From the NCBI RefSeq assembly GCF_033095785.1, contig NZ_CP137134.1, forward strand, positions 248,001 through 312,000: a stretch of 64,000 nt of DNA. Reading direction: 5' to 3'. A model generated the notes under the pieces. The model did not search any database, had not been told where the DNA came from, and saw only the letters and a program-made list of their open reading frames with translations. This DNA is from Nitrosospira sp. Is2. GTDB taxonomy: Bacteria; Pseudomonadota; Gammaproteobacteria; Burkholderiales; Nitrosomonadaceae. Position numbers and translations under genes: made by a program. This document shows, piece by piece, positions 25,043 to 33,132 of this stretch. The first letter of the stretch is position 1. The number at the start of each line of letters is the position of its first letter.

Positions 25043-25505
25043 TCATGACCCCGGAACCTTGTCGCCGGTGTAGTTGATCTGCCAGTGTATGCCGAATTTG
25101 TCCGCGCACGCGCCGTATTTCTCTGCCCAGAACATCTCGCTCAACGGCATCACAACGCTGCCGCCCTCGGATAACTTCACCAAAAAGCGATTCCGCCTCG
25201 GCAGCGCTATCGGCCTCAAGAGTGATCTGGATATTATTGCCAACGATTAGCTTCTCCGGCATGTTTGAAGTGATGTCCGTTCCCATCAACGTGACTCGTT
25301 CTGTCAGAGGCAGGGCGACGTGCCCGACAAGGTCCTTTTCCTCCTCCTTTAATGGCGGCATATCCTCCATGCCCTCCATTGGCGGAAAGTCCCTGAAGCG
25401 CATTACGCCGCCCATAAACTCGCCGCCAAAGACGGATTTGTAGAAGTTGAATGCCTCTTCGGTGTTGCCTGCAAAGTTAAGGTAGATATTGACAGCTTTC
25501 ATCAT
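25043..25505 (-). pseudogene. VOC-family (PhnB-like) protein with one frameshift
   Basis: The first part (MMKAVNIYLNFAGNTEEAFNFYKSVFGGEFMGG... IQITLEADSAAEAESLF) and the second part in the next frame (LVKLSEGGSVVMPLSEMFWAEKYGACADKFGIHWQINYTG) together make a complete PhnB-type glyoxalase/bleomycin-resistance fold of about 150 residues. They are separated by a one-base shift in a T-rich run near 25185. Without the shift the gene would be intact, so this may be recent decay or a sequencing error. Function of this subfamily is unknown. Confidence 0.8.
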
Positions 25506-25705
25506 CGTTTCCCCTGTCGGTTGGTGGTCGATAGCGGCTGTGGTTTCACCGGGACGCGTTTTACAGCCACGTAGTCGAACGAGCCTTTAGGAGATCGCCA
25601 TCCTTTTGGCGCAAACTTGACAGCGCCACCTAACGCTCCGGCTCAGCGGCGACGCGAAGTGCCGTCCGCTGAACCAGCTGATAGCCACGATTTCGCTTTT
25701 CTCGC

Positions 25706-26182
25706 TTATTTCCCATCATATGCCCGTTGCAGCGCATCAAGATTAAATTTCTTCATTTTGAGAAATGCCTGGGTAACTCGGGCCAATCTGGCAGGATCCT
25801 GATCCTGCATCATTTTGTCCATGACAATGGGTACGATCTGCCATGAGAGACCATACTTGTCCTTGAGCCAGCCGCACTGTTCGGCCTCCGGAACAGCAGA
25901 AAGCTTTTCCCAGTAGTAGTCTATTTCTTCTTGTGCCTCACAATAGACCATGAAGGAAATGGACTCATTGAATCTGAATAAAGGTCCAGCGCTGATAGCC
26001 ATAAACGGCTGGCCGGAAAGAGTAAACGAAACAACATCGCAGTCACCCGACGGCGTGTCGTGCAGCGTATTGATACTCGTGATTCCTGAATCGGGAAAGA
26101 CCGAGCAATAGAAGTGTGCCGCTTCTTTTGCTTCTCTGTCGAACCACAGGTGCGGAACGATCTTTTGTTTGACCACTGCCAT
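25706..26182 (-). CDS. VOC-family protein (3-demethylubiquinone-methyltransferase-like domain)
   Basis: A 158-residue protein with KIVPHLWFDREAKEAAHFYCSVFPDSGI, GQPFMAISAGPLFRFNESISFMVYCEAQEEIDYYWEKLS and CGWLKDKYGLSWQIVP, as in the PhnB / '3-dmu-9_3-mt' branch of the VOC superfamily. No enzymatic role is established for this branch. AAGGAGA precedes the ATG. It is a neighbour of the frameshifted VOC gene on the same strand but not very similar to it. Confidence 0.88.
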   Translation of the reverse strand: MAVVKQKIVPHLWFDREAKEAAHFYCSVFPDSGITSINTLHDTPSGDCDVVSFTLSGQPFMAISAGPLFRFNESISFMVYCEAQEEIDYYWEKLSAVPEAEQCGWLKDKYGLSWQIVPIVMDKMMQDQDPARLARVTQAFLKMKKFNLDALQRAYDGK

Positions 26183-26677
26183 CGTATTTCTCCTTATAAG
26201 TCTAACTCTTTATAAATCGCAAAATGCCAATTTCACATGGCACCTTGTCGTTTAACATCCCCTATTCGTGGCCCCGCAAATCTGCTTGCAGACTGCGCTG
26301 CGGCCGTCCATGCCGTATCTATGTAGACATCGAACACAGGTTCGATCGATGTGTTCCGGCTTGTCGTTGCACCCCTTGTCTGAGGGTACGGAAGGCGCAG
26401 TTCAAGGACGTAAGGGAGCGACATGTGCTGACCTTTCTTGAGCCGAAACTGCTCAAATCCGGCATGATCGGTCTGCCTTACAGCGTGTAGCTCGGCGTTG
26501 CTGGCATTCCACGATGACTCATTAGCGCTCGAATGTCCGGTATTGAGCCTCAAGACCAGTCCAGAAAGACCGCTCCTTGCCGGATCCGGGCCCTTCCTTT
26601 CCCCGGCAAGCATGAAGCACAAGGGCCATGGTTGATATCGTGTCTACCATGTGAATCAGTGCAGTCCGGGCCGATGG
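26183..26677. other. Intergenic stretch without recognisable gene
   Basis: About 0.5 kb. Open frames exist on both strands but give no family resemblance. I see nothing certain here. Confidence 0.5.
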
Positions 26678-28270
26678 CTATTCGCCATAAAACTGCTCCG
26701 GTCGGCGTTGACCACGCTGCCCTATGAGCCGCCATGCGCTATAGGAACTTGCCAGCGCCAGCACGGCCGACAAAAGCATGACCCAACGAAATCCATAGAC
26801 GAAAGCATCACCGACATCGGCCTTTACAGTAATTTGCTCGTCCCGGGTCGCTGCGGCCGGCACATCGATCCCGGCCAGCTTGTCCCAATGCGCAAAGACT
26901 TCCCTGCTCACCACAGGCGACACTTTGTGTTCGAGATCAACTAGCGCATGCCGGAAGGCCACGCTCATCACGATGCCAAACAGCGCAATCGCCAGCAGCG
27001 CAGCAAGCCGCGAGACGGCATTGTTTATGCCGGACGCAGCGCCGGCCTGGCTGCTGTCCAGGGCATTCATCACAGTGGTCGTGAGCGGCGACACGCTAAT
27101 CGCCATGCCCAGGCCCAGAACCATCACAGCCGGGAAGAACGTAAGCCAATAGCTTCCACCGGTCGCTGGCAATGCGAACAGGCCAAACCCCAGCGCAGCA
27201 ATAGCCGGACCGATCATCAACGGTTTCTTCGCGCCGTAACGGTCCACCAGCGCGCCTGCCCAGCGCGACAACAGGAACATGGTGAGTATGAAGGGCAGCA
27301 AGGCGGCGCCCGCCTCCACGGCAGTATAGCCCTGCACCTGTATCAGGTTGAGCGGCAGAAAATACAAACTCCCACCCAGGGCGGCATATAGAAGCAGAGT
27401 GAGCAAGTTGGCACCGGAAAAGTCGTGCGAACGGAAAAGCTCCAGCGAAAGCAACGGCGCCGGATGCCGACGCTCCTGCAGCACAAAAATTACCGAAGCG
27501 ACGGCAGCCAGTAAAAGGGAACCGGCAACCCGCAAATTGAGCCAGCCGGCGGTAGAGGACAGGATAAGAGCGAATACCAGCGAGCCAAGACTGATGCTTG
27601 CCAATGCGGCGCCCAGCCAGTCCAGGGGCCCCTTTTCCCTGCCCCGGCTTTCAGGCACGTAGCGCAAAGTGAGGAACAGCACCGCCAGCGCCAGCGGGAT
27701 ATTGACTAGAAAGGCGGCGCGCCACGACCACTGCTCTATCAGAAAGCCGCCTGTCACTGGTCCCAGCGCGGCGGTGATCGCGGTATAGCCGGACCAGGTG
27801 CCGATGGCTTTGCCGCGAACATCCGTTGGGAACGAGGCGCTGATGAGCGCAAGGCTGCCGGGAACCAGCAGTGCTCCACCCACGCCCTGCATGGCCCTGG
27901 CGCAGATGAGCTGTTGCATGCTGGCTGCCATGCCACACCATACAGATGCCGCGGCAAACAGCATGACGCCGGCCAGAAATACTCGGCGCCGGCCGTACCG
28001 GTCGCCAGCGCTGCCTCCTGCCAACAGCAGGGCCGCCAGAAACAGCGCATATGATTCGATGACCCACTGGACCTGTGCTGCGCTTGCGCCGAATTCATGC
28101 TGCAGCGCTGGCAGGGCAACATTGACGACTGTGCCGTCAATGAAGACCATACCGGAAGCGAGTATTGTCGCCGCCAGCACCATGGGGCGAACCTGCTCGG
28201 CGCATGGCGCATCGGCTGGCGCGGCCAGGATCGCGGACTCATCGGATGCGGAAGCAGTGCATAGACTCAT
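26678..28270 (-). CDS. MFS drug-exporter, DHA2 (EmrB/QacA) family
   Basis: A 530-residue protein with about 14 hydrophobic segments. Family signatures: MVFIDGTVVNVALPALQHEFG in segment 1, LAGGSAGDRYGRRRVFLAG (motif A), LICARAMQGVGGALLVPGSLALI (motif B), GPVTGGFLIEQWSWRAAFLVNIP (motif C). These proton-driven antiporters expel drugs or other small molecules. No HlyD-type partner gene or regulator is next to it. GGGGATG precedes the ATG. Confidence 0.92.
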   Translation of the reverse strand: MSLCTASASDESAILAAPADAPCAEQVRPMVLAATILASGMVFIDGTVVNVALPALQHEFGASAAQVQWVIESYALFLAALLLAGGSAGDRYGRRRVFLAGVMLFAAASVWCGMAASMQQLICARAMQGVGGALLVPGSLALISASFPTDVRGKAIGTWSGYTAITAALGPVTGGFLIEQWSWRAAFLVNIPLALAVLFLTLRYVPESRGREKGPLDWLGAALASISLGSLVFALILSSTAGWLNLRVAGSLLLAAVASVIFVLQERRHPAPLLSLELFRSHDFSGANLLTLLLYAALGGSLYFLPLNLIQVQGYTAVEAGAALLPFILTMFLLSRWAGALVDRYGAKKPLMIGPAIAALGFGLFALPATGGSYWLTFFPAVMVLGLGMAISVSPLTTTVMNALDSSQAGAASGINNAVSRLAALLAIALFGIVMSVAFRHALVDLEHKVSPVVSREVFAHWDKLAGIDVPAAATRDEQITVKADVGDAFVYGFRWVMLLSAVLALASSYSAWRLIGQRGQRRPEQFYGE

Positions 28271-29002
28271 CGTTCATCCCCATAAGTAGCGTCTCCACGG
28301 GCGGAGCATAACGTTATCTTATCAATAACAGACTATTCGATAATTCAACGGCTGATAAAATACGTGAAAGGGTCAGGCGAGGACGACGACCATTTTGCCG
28401 CGGCCAACTCGGCCCATGATAGGTCAGACTCAATTAAAGTAACGTTCGATGCCCATACACGGGTGTATCCAGCACAGCTACCGTTGATGGTGCGACCGAG
28501 GCCACCCATCAGCGCCGCGAACTTAGCGCCAATCGGAAGCTCGCCACCTGGCTTTTCACGGCGTGAAGACCTCTGCAATCAGTTATAGAAGCGCAGGATA
28601 AAAATCCTCTTTACCGAAAAACCGGCATGCAATGAATCAGTCCTCGTCCGGCAATTTACCGGTACCGGCTTCAGAAGGGGATTATCCGTACCAGGGCTCT
28701 TAGCTCATGCGACTCTTTTTGCCCTCATAACTCAAGGAGAACCGCCTTTATCACGAAGGAGTCGTTTTTCTTTGCTATTCGGCGTTTTGAGTCTATAAAA
28801 AATTATAGCTTTCGTAGCGCTACTGCCAGCCTTGAAATTCACTTCTTATGGGAGGGTAGAATAAAATGAAAAACAAGACACATCATCACTTCGTTGAAAT
28901 TAACGGTGTTGATAAAGATTAAGAAGGGAAGAGATAAGAAACCAAAAATACTTTTTTGCCGCGCTTCAAGCCTTATGTGCAACTTAACAGGAGCATAAAG
29001 CC
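28271..29002. other. Intergenic stretch
   Basis: About 0.7 kb with no recognisable gene. AT-rich part near 28790-28990 probably holds the promoter of the alcohol dehydrogenase gene. A 77-codon minus frame at 28345-28578 shows no known domain. Confidence 0.45.
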
Positions 29003-30061
29003 ATGCACAACTCAAAAGCTTACGCCGCCGGCAGTGCGACCTCCCCCCTTGCCGGAACGACAATTGCGCGGCGCGACCCAACCGAACATGACGTGCAGAT
29101 CGAAATTCTTTTCTGCGGTATCTGCCACTCCGATCTTCATTCCGTCCGCAACGAGTGGAGCGAGTTCATGCCGACTGTTTACCCGATTGTTCCTGGCCAT
29201 GAGATCGTGGGCCGTGTCACTGCAACCGGCTCCGCCGTCACTAAATACAAGACCGGCGACCTCGTCGCGGTCGGGTGCCTGGTTGATTCTGACCGCACCT
29301 GCCCCCAGTGCAAAGCAGGCCTTGAGAACTTCTGCCCAAACCTGAGGTTTACCTTTAACTCTCCCGACAGGTATCTGGGTGGCAGGACTTACGGCGGCTA
29401 CTCCGACAGCATTGTCGTCGACGAGCATTTCGTGCTGCGCGTCCCGTCCAATCTCGATCTCGCGGGGGCGGCGCCACTCCTCTGCGCTGGGATCACGACA
29501 TACTCGCCCATGCGCCACTGGGGCGTCACAAAGGGTAAGAAAGTTGGCGTCGTCGGTCTCGGCGGCCTGGGCCACATGGCCGTGAAGATTGCACATGCGC
29601 TCGGAGCCCACGTTGTCGTCTTCACCACGTCGCCCCACAAGAAGGAAGACGCCCTCCGGCTCGGCGCCGATGAAGTCGTGATCTCTCGCAATGCGGACGA
29701 GATGAAGAAGCATGCTGGCAGCTTTGACTTTATCCTCGACGCGGTCTCCGCCGAACATGACATTAACGCCTATATCAACCTGCTTAGCCTCGACGGCAAC
29801 CTCACTATTGTTGGCCTTCCTTCAAATCCCCTCAGTGTCGTCGCCTTCGGCCTCATCGCGCGCCGACGCAGCCTCTCCGGCTCGCACATCGGCGGTATTC
29901 CGGAAACCCAGGAAATGCTCGACTTCTGCGGCACGCACAACATTACTGCCGATGTTGAAGTGATCCCGATTCAGAAGGTCAACGAAGCCTACGAAAGACT
30001 GGTGAAGTCGGATGTGAAGTATCGATTCTCCATAGACATGGCTTCTCTCCGATCTGAGTAA
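29003..30061 (+). CDS. Zinc-dependent alcohol dehydrogenase (YahK/CAD type)
   Basis: A 352-residue medium-chain dehydrogenase. The catalytic zinc site is in CGICHSDLH and GHEIVG; the structural zinc cysteines lie in CLVDSDRTCPQCKAGLENFC; the Rossmann motif is VGVVGLGGLGHMAVKIA. The sequence is closest to NADP-dependent cinnamyl-alcohol-dehydrogenase-like aldehyde reductases. AGGAG precedes the ATG. It stands alone on the plus strand, and codon use is GC-rich, in contrast with its AT-rich neighbour. Confidence 0.93.
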   Translation: MHNSKAYAAGSATSPLAGTTIARRDPTEHDVQIEILFCGICHSDLHSVRNEWSEFMPTVYPIVPGHEIVGRVTATGSAVTKYKTGDLVAVGCLVDSDRTCPQCKAGLENFCPNLRFTFNSPDRYLGGRTYGGYSDSIVVDEHFVLRVPSNLDLAGAAPLLCAGITTYSPMRHWGVTKGKKVGVVGLGGLGHMAVKIAHALGAHVVVFTTSPHKKEDALRLGADEVVISRNADEMKKHAGSFDFILDAVSAEHDINAYINLLSLDGNLTIVGLPSNPLSVVAFGLIARRRSLSGSHIGGIPETQEMLDFCGTHNITADVEVIPIQKVNEAYERLVKSDVKYRFSIDMASLRSE

Positions 30062-30156
30062 AGCGAGCCTACCGATCCGGTCGGGAAAGAATTTATGAAC
30101 CCGATCTGCATTTTTCGGTTCTATCCGGCCACTGCCACAGGATTTACAAATGAATG

Positions 30157-30966
30157 TTATATTTCAACATCCCAGGCTTTTATCTGATGTTCCTTGATCA
30201 TATCTTCAACAAATTTGGGAACAACATTGCGGAATTTTCCGGTGTCGGAAGGAACAATTTTGATCATTGCGTCGATCATTTCCTTGGGATCCAGCCTGCC
30301 TTCCGGTTTGTCTAATAATGATGCGAAAGTTGCCTTCATTTCATCACGTTTAGTAAAGTTTTTACTATCATCCAGCCAGCGGAAAGCATTGTCAGACATT
30401 GTTTCGTTATATCCGGTCAGATATGCACCAGGATTAATAGTCTGAATTTTAATGTTATATTTTTTTAGCTCATCCAACATAGCTTCAGCAATCGCTTCCA
30501 ATGCATGTTTGGTGGCAACATAAATGCCAAATCCAGGAGGCGTAAATAATCCGCCCATGGAAGAAGTGAAGACCACTTTACCTCCTCTTTTTTCATTGAT
30601 CCATTTGGCAATGAATTTTTGGGCAAGGTCTAGTGGGGCAAATACATTGGTTTCAAAATTGCTGCGAACTAATTCAATTGGGATTTCAAACACCGGGCCG
30701 GCTTCACCCTTGCCCGCGTTGCTAAACAGGATGTCGATATCCCAGGTTAACGCATATTCGACATCAAAGTGATCAAGGATATCGAGCTTTTCAACACGAA
30801 GGTTACCTTCCAATCCCAACTCCTTGGCCTTATTGCGGAGTGACGTTACCTGGGGAGAAATTTGTACCCCGGCTATAACTTGATACCCTGATTGTGCCAA
30901 TCCTATGGCTGTTCCTTCACCGAATCCGGAACCGGCTCCGGTAATCAGAATTGTTTTGTTTTCCAT
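30157..30966 (-). CDS. Short-chain dehydrogenase/reductase (SDR)
   Basis: A 269-residue classical SDR: cofactor motif TGAGSGFGEGTAIGLA, FSNAGKGEAG, the catalytic Ser in FTSSMGG and the YVATKHALE motif with Tyr and Lys, then INPGAYLTG. The substrate is unknown. The gene is clearly richer in A and T than its surroundings (AAT, AAA, ATT codons dominate), resembling genes of Bacteroidetes, so recent transfer is likely. The next minus-strand gene starts 25 bp... upstream at 30991 (its stop) and may share its transcript. Confidence 0.9.
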   Translation of the reverse strand: MENKTILITGAGSGFGEGTAIGLAQSGYQVIAGVQISPQVTSLRNKAKELGLEGNLRVEKLDILDHFDVEYALTWDIDILFSNAGKGEAGPVFEIPIELVRSNFETNVFAPLDLAQKFIAKWINEKRGGKVVFTSSMGGLFTPPGFGIYVATKHALEAIAEAMLDELKKYNIKIQTINPGAYLTGYNETMSDNAFRWLDDSKNFTKRDEMKATFASLLDKPEGRLDPKEMIDAMIKIVPSDTGKFRNVVPKFVEDMIKEHQIKAWDVEI

Positions 30967-30990
30967 AATTTGGTGGGTTTAATTTCGATC

Positions 30991-31383
30991 TTAGATTACG
31001 CTGCCCGCAGTAGCGATTGCAGCATCCTGGGAAATTGCGCCGCCAGAGACTCCTATATAGCCAACAATTTCACCGTTCTGCTTGATCGGCAAGCCACCGG
31101 CAAAGCCTACAAGGCCGCCATTTGTATATTCGAGGCCATAGGCTGCTACTTCCGGCTTAAGAAATTCGCCCAATTGTTCAGAAGGCATACGAAAAAGCAT
31201 GGCTGTTTTCGCCTTCCGGATGGCAATATCAATGGAGCCTATAAAGGCATCATCCATCCGTTGAAGTGATTTGAGATGCCCGCCAGTATCCAAAAGGGCG
31301 ATATTTACGGCAACACCGATTTCCTGCGCCTTCGCTTTCGCCTTACGTAGCACTTCATCTGTTTGATCTAATGTGATTTCCAT
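30991..31383 (-). CDS. GlcG/HbpS family (DUF336) protein
   Basis: About 130 residues starting MEITLDQTDEVLRKAKAKAQEIG. The segments VNIALLDTGGHLKSLQRMDDAFIGSIDIAIRKAKTA, GGLPIKQNGEIVGYIGVSGGAISQDAAIA are typical of the heme-binding/GlcG family, often encoded beside oxidoreductases. The frame is open to 31425 but the ATG at 31383 fits the family start. It lies 24 bp upstream of the SDR gene in the same direction and shares its lower GC content. Confidence 0.88.
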   Translation of the reverse strand: MEITLDQTDEVLRKAKAKAQEIGVAVNIALLDTGGHLKSLQRMDDAFIGSIDIAIRKAKTAMLFRMPSEQLGEFLKPEVAAYGLEYTNGGLVGFAGGLPIKQNGEIVGYIGVSGGAISQDAAIATAGSVI

Positions 31384-31529
31384 TCTCGTTATTGAACAAA
31401 AAATGTTAACGGAAGAATAGTTCATTTAATGGTTCTGCTTTGGCAATCCAATCCAGCACACAACCCAGACATGCTAGACACATAAACAATTACGCCGATA
31501 TATCGATGTTATCGGTGCGCCAACGCACA

Positions 31530-31688
31530 GTAGACATTGATCCGATCGTCGCGCCAATCATCTCGAAACTATTCGAGTTGTATGCAAACAGCCAGTACTC
31601 AGTGCGCGAGGCGACAGTGAAGGGGAGGGAATGGGGGCTGGTCCACCGAAAGAGCGGCACGAAGGTTCCGGCGAGCACCGTCAATAAA
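31530..31688 (+). pseudogene. Serine-recombinase fragment
   Basis: The 53-residue segment VDIDPIVAPIISKLFELYANSQYSV...GREWGLVHRKSGTKVPASTVNK matches the 'Recombinase' domain found in large serine recombinases just after the catalytic domain. Nothing of the catalytic domain is left. Confidence 0.65.
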
Positions 31689-31705
31689 GCGGATACTGTT
31701 GTTGC

Positions 31706-31926
31706 TCAGTCTGCCGCAGCAAAATGCGCCATCTGGTCTGCGTGTGCCTTCACGAAGGACGGACGGGCCGTGGCGCGGGCGACATAGTCACGACAGGCGG
31801 GATGTCCCGCCAGCCGTCGAACCGATGGACAAGGCGCAGCACATCCGCCATGAGTATGTCGGCGACGGAGAAGGTCCCGGCTAGCCATTCGCGTCCTGCC
31901 AACACCGGCTCCAGGTGCTGGAGCCG
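31706..31926 (-). pseudogene. Glutathione S-transferase C-terminal relic
   Basis: Two frames together read RLQHLEPVLAGREWLAGTFSVADILMADVLRLVHRFDG, then after a frameshift near 31816 RLAGHPACRDYVARATARPSFVKAHADQMAHF and a stop. This is the C-terminal helical domain of a GST. The N-terminal thioredoxin domain is missing, so the gene is broken by truncation and frameshift. Confidence 0.75.
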
Positions 31927-32156
31927 CGTGCTATCGGCCTGCTTATGCTTAGGCCCATTATTTCGCGAAATCTTTCTGACATTAACTTTAGTTTTTCGAT
32001 TCCTTCTCAAAACCGGTTAGGAGCCCGGCCGGGGTTTGCTTATCCTCAAGTCCCTTGTCAAGTGGGTGGGGGCAGGTTCTTTTTAACCGCGTATTTCTTG
32101 TTGATGCGCCCAAGCGGAACGCAGCTCATCCTAGGCCACGTCCCGCCTTGCGACAC

Positions 32157-32651
32157 TTAATGCTGCATATGGTGAGAATGTCCTTCACTACTATCTACTT
32201 GCCGTTTGGTAACCTTGGCTTTATTGGAGAGTTTGGCCTTGAGCTTAAGAGGGGTAAAGCTGGCAGCGTGCGCGTCCTGTTCGGGTAGCGTAACGAATAC
32301 GGTAATGACGGTCTCCGGCGTGATAGAAAAATCTCCGCTCCCCTTGAGAATGTTGTCACCCGCCTGTTCCAGTTTTACCGAGGTTTTAGTCTTGGTCTTG
32401 CTGCTTTGAATAATTGCCTTGCCTGAGCCACCGTTGACGCTGAGCTCGCTATCGGCATGATCCATCACATACACCACGATCTCGTTATCCTTGGAAACTA
32501 GCTCCAAGTGATAAGGCCCGGTCATGCGCATTTGACCGCCGTGCGGCGACGTTCTGGAATCAAAAAATTCTTCGGTATGAGCGCTTGCAAGGAGAGACAT
32601 GCTCGCCAACGCAGCGCTGAAGAGAAACGTAGTGACGCGCCCTGTAGTCAT
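32157..32651 (-). CDS. Secreted protein with His-rich C-terminus, copy B
   Basis: A 164-residue paralogue of the protein at 5064-5555. It has a signal peptide (cut near LLASA-HTEE), the shared blocks FDSRTSPHGGQMRMTGPYHLELVSKDNEIVVYVMDHAD and GSGDFSITPETVITVFVTLP, and the tail EGHSHHMQH. The two mature proteins align along their whole length. No named family recognised. It is a single gene with a CsoR-like operator 120-140 bp upstream and two 17-bp repeats shared with the TonB-receptor region, which supports a metal- or sulfur-linked role. Confidence 0.78.
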   Translation of the reverse strand: MTTGRVTTFLFSAALASMSLLASAHTEEFFDSRTSPHGGQMRMTGPYHLELVSKDNEIVVYVMDHADSELSVNGGSGKAIIQSSKTKTKTSVKLEQAGDNILKGSGDFSITPETVITVFVTLPEQDAHAASFTPLKLKAKLSNKAKVTKRQVDSSEGHSHHMQH

Positions 32652-32770
32652 TTAAATTCTCCATGAAAAATTCCAATTTCGGTTTGAAAGAAAATTCTTT
32701 AAGAAGACAATCGAGATAACTCCTGAAGCACCGTTTCTATGCGCCGCTAGCAGGAGACGAATCTCACGAT

Positions 32771-32789
32771 ATACCCATAGGGGGTATAA
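32771..32789. promoter_or_regulatory. CsoR/DUF156-type operator candidate
   Basis: The 19-bp inverted repeat TATACCCATAGGGGGTATA has the ATACCC...GGGTAT form typical of CsoR-family (copper, nickel or persulfide sensing) operators. It lies 120 bp upstream of the copy B secreted-protein start. The regulator gene is not in the window. Confidence 0.5.
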
Positions 32790-32797
32790 ATCAATGT

Positions 32798-32831
32798 GGC
32801 ATATTGCCGCATGTGACAAATTGCCGCACGC
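32798..32831. repeat. Two 17-bp repeats, same family as 9744-9794
   Basis: Unit 32798-32814 is identical to the TGGCATATTGCCGCATG units near the TonB receptor; unit 32815-32831 is TGACAAATTGCCGCACG. They lie 147-180 bp upstream of the copy B gene start. Confidence 0.7.
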
Positions 32832-32872
32832 GGAAGTGCTCTTTTGATGAAGGAGCTATGGACTGGTCTTCT

Positions 32873-33016
32873 GGGAAAATCGCCGTGATCTCGAGCTTGG
32901 GCGTCGTGATCAGCGGGAGCGGGCGTGAAGACGCATCTACTCTCATCGCTGCTGCTGATGAGGCATTTTATCGGGCGAAACCGCGGGTCGGAAGGGGGTT
33001 GAATTCAGTTGTCATT
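32873..33016 (+). pseudogene. GGDEF-domain (diguanylate cyclase) C-terminal fragment
   Basis: The segment AVISSLGVVISGSGREDASTLIAAADEAFYRAK matches the end of a GGDEF domain (VTVSIGVA...LL..AD.ALYxAK). The catalytic GGDEF part is absent. A relic. Confidence 0.65.
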
Positions 33017-33132
33017 TATTCAGCTGTTTACATCACCCATTCTGACAGCTCAGGCTGCTACTGAAGGTTAGAACAATTCTGATCGCGCTTTTCTTGGCTA
33101 GCGAGATAAAAAACAGCCAGACTGCGTTCCCG

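Noticed and set aside
26233..26622. 129-codon minus-strand frame
   Set aside because: No domain, no clear ribosome-binding site, and a competing plus-strand frame; likely non-coding.
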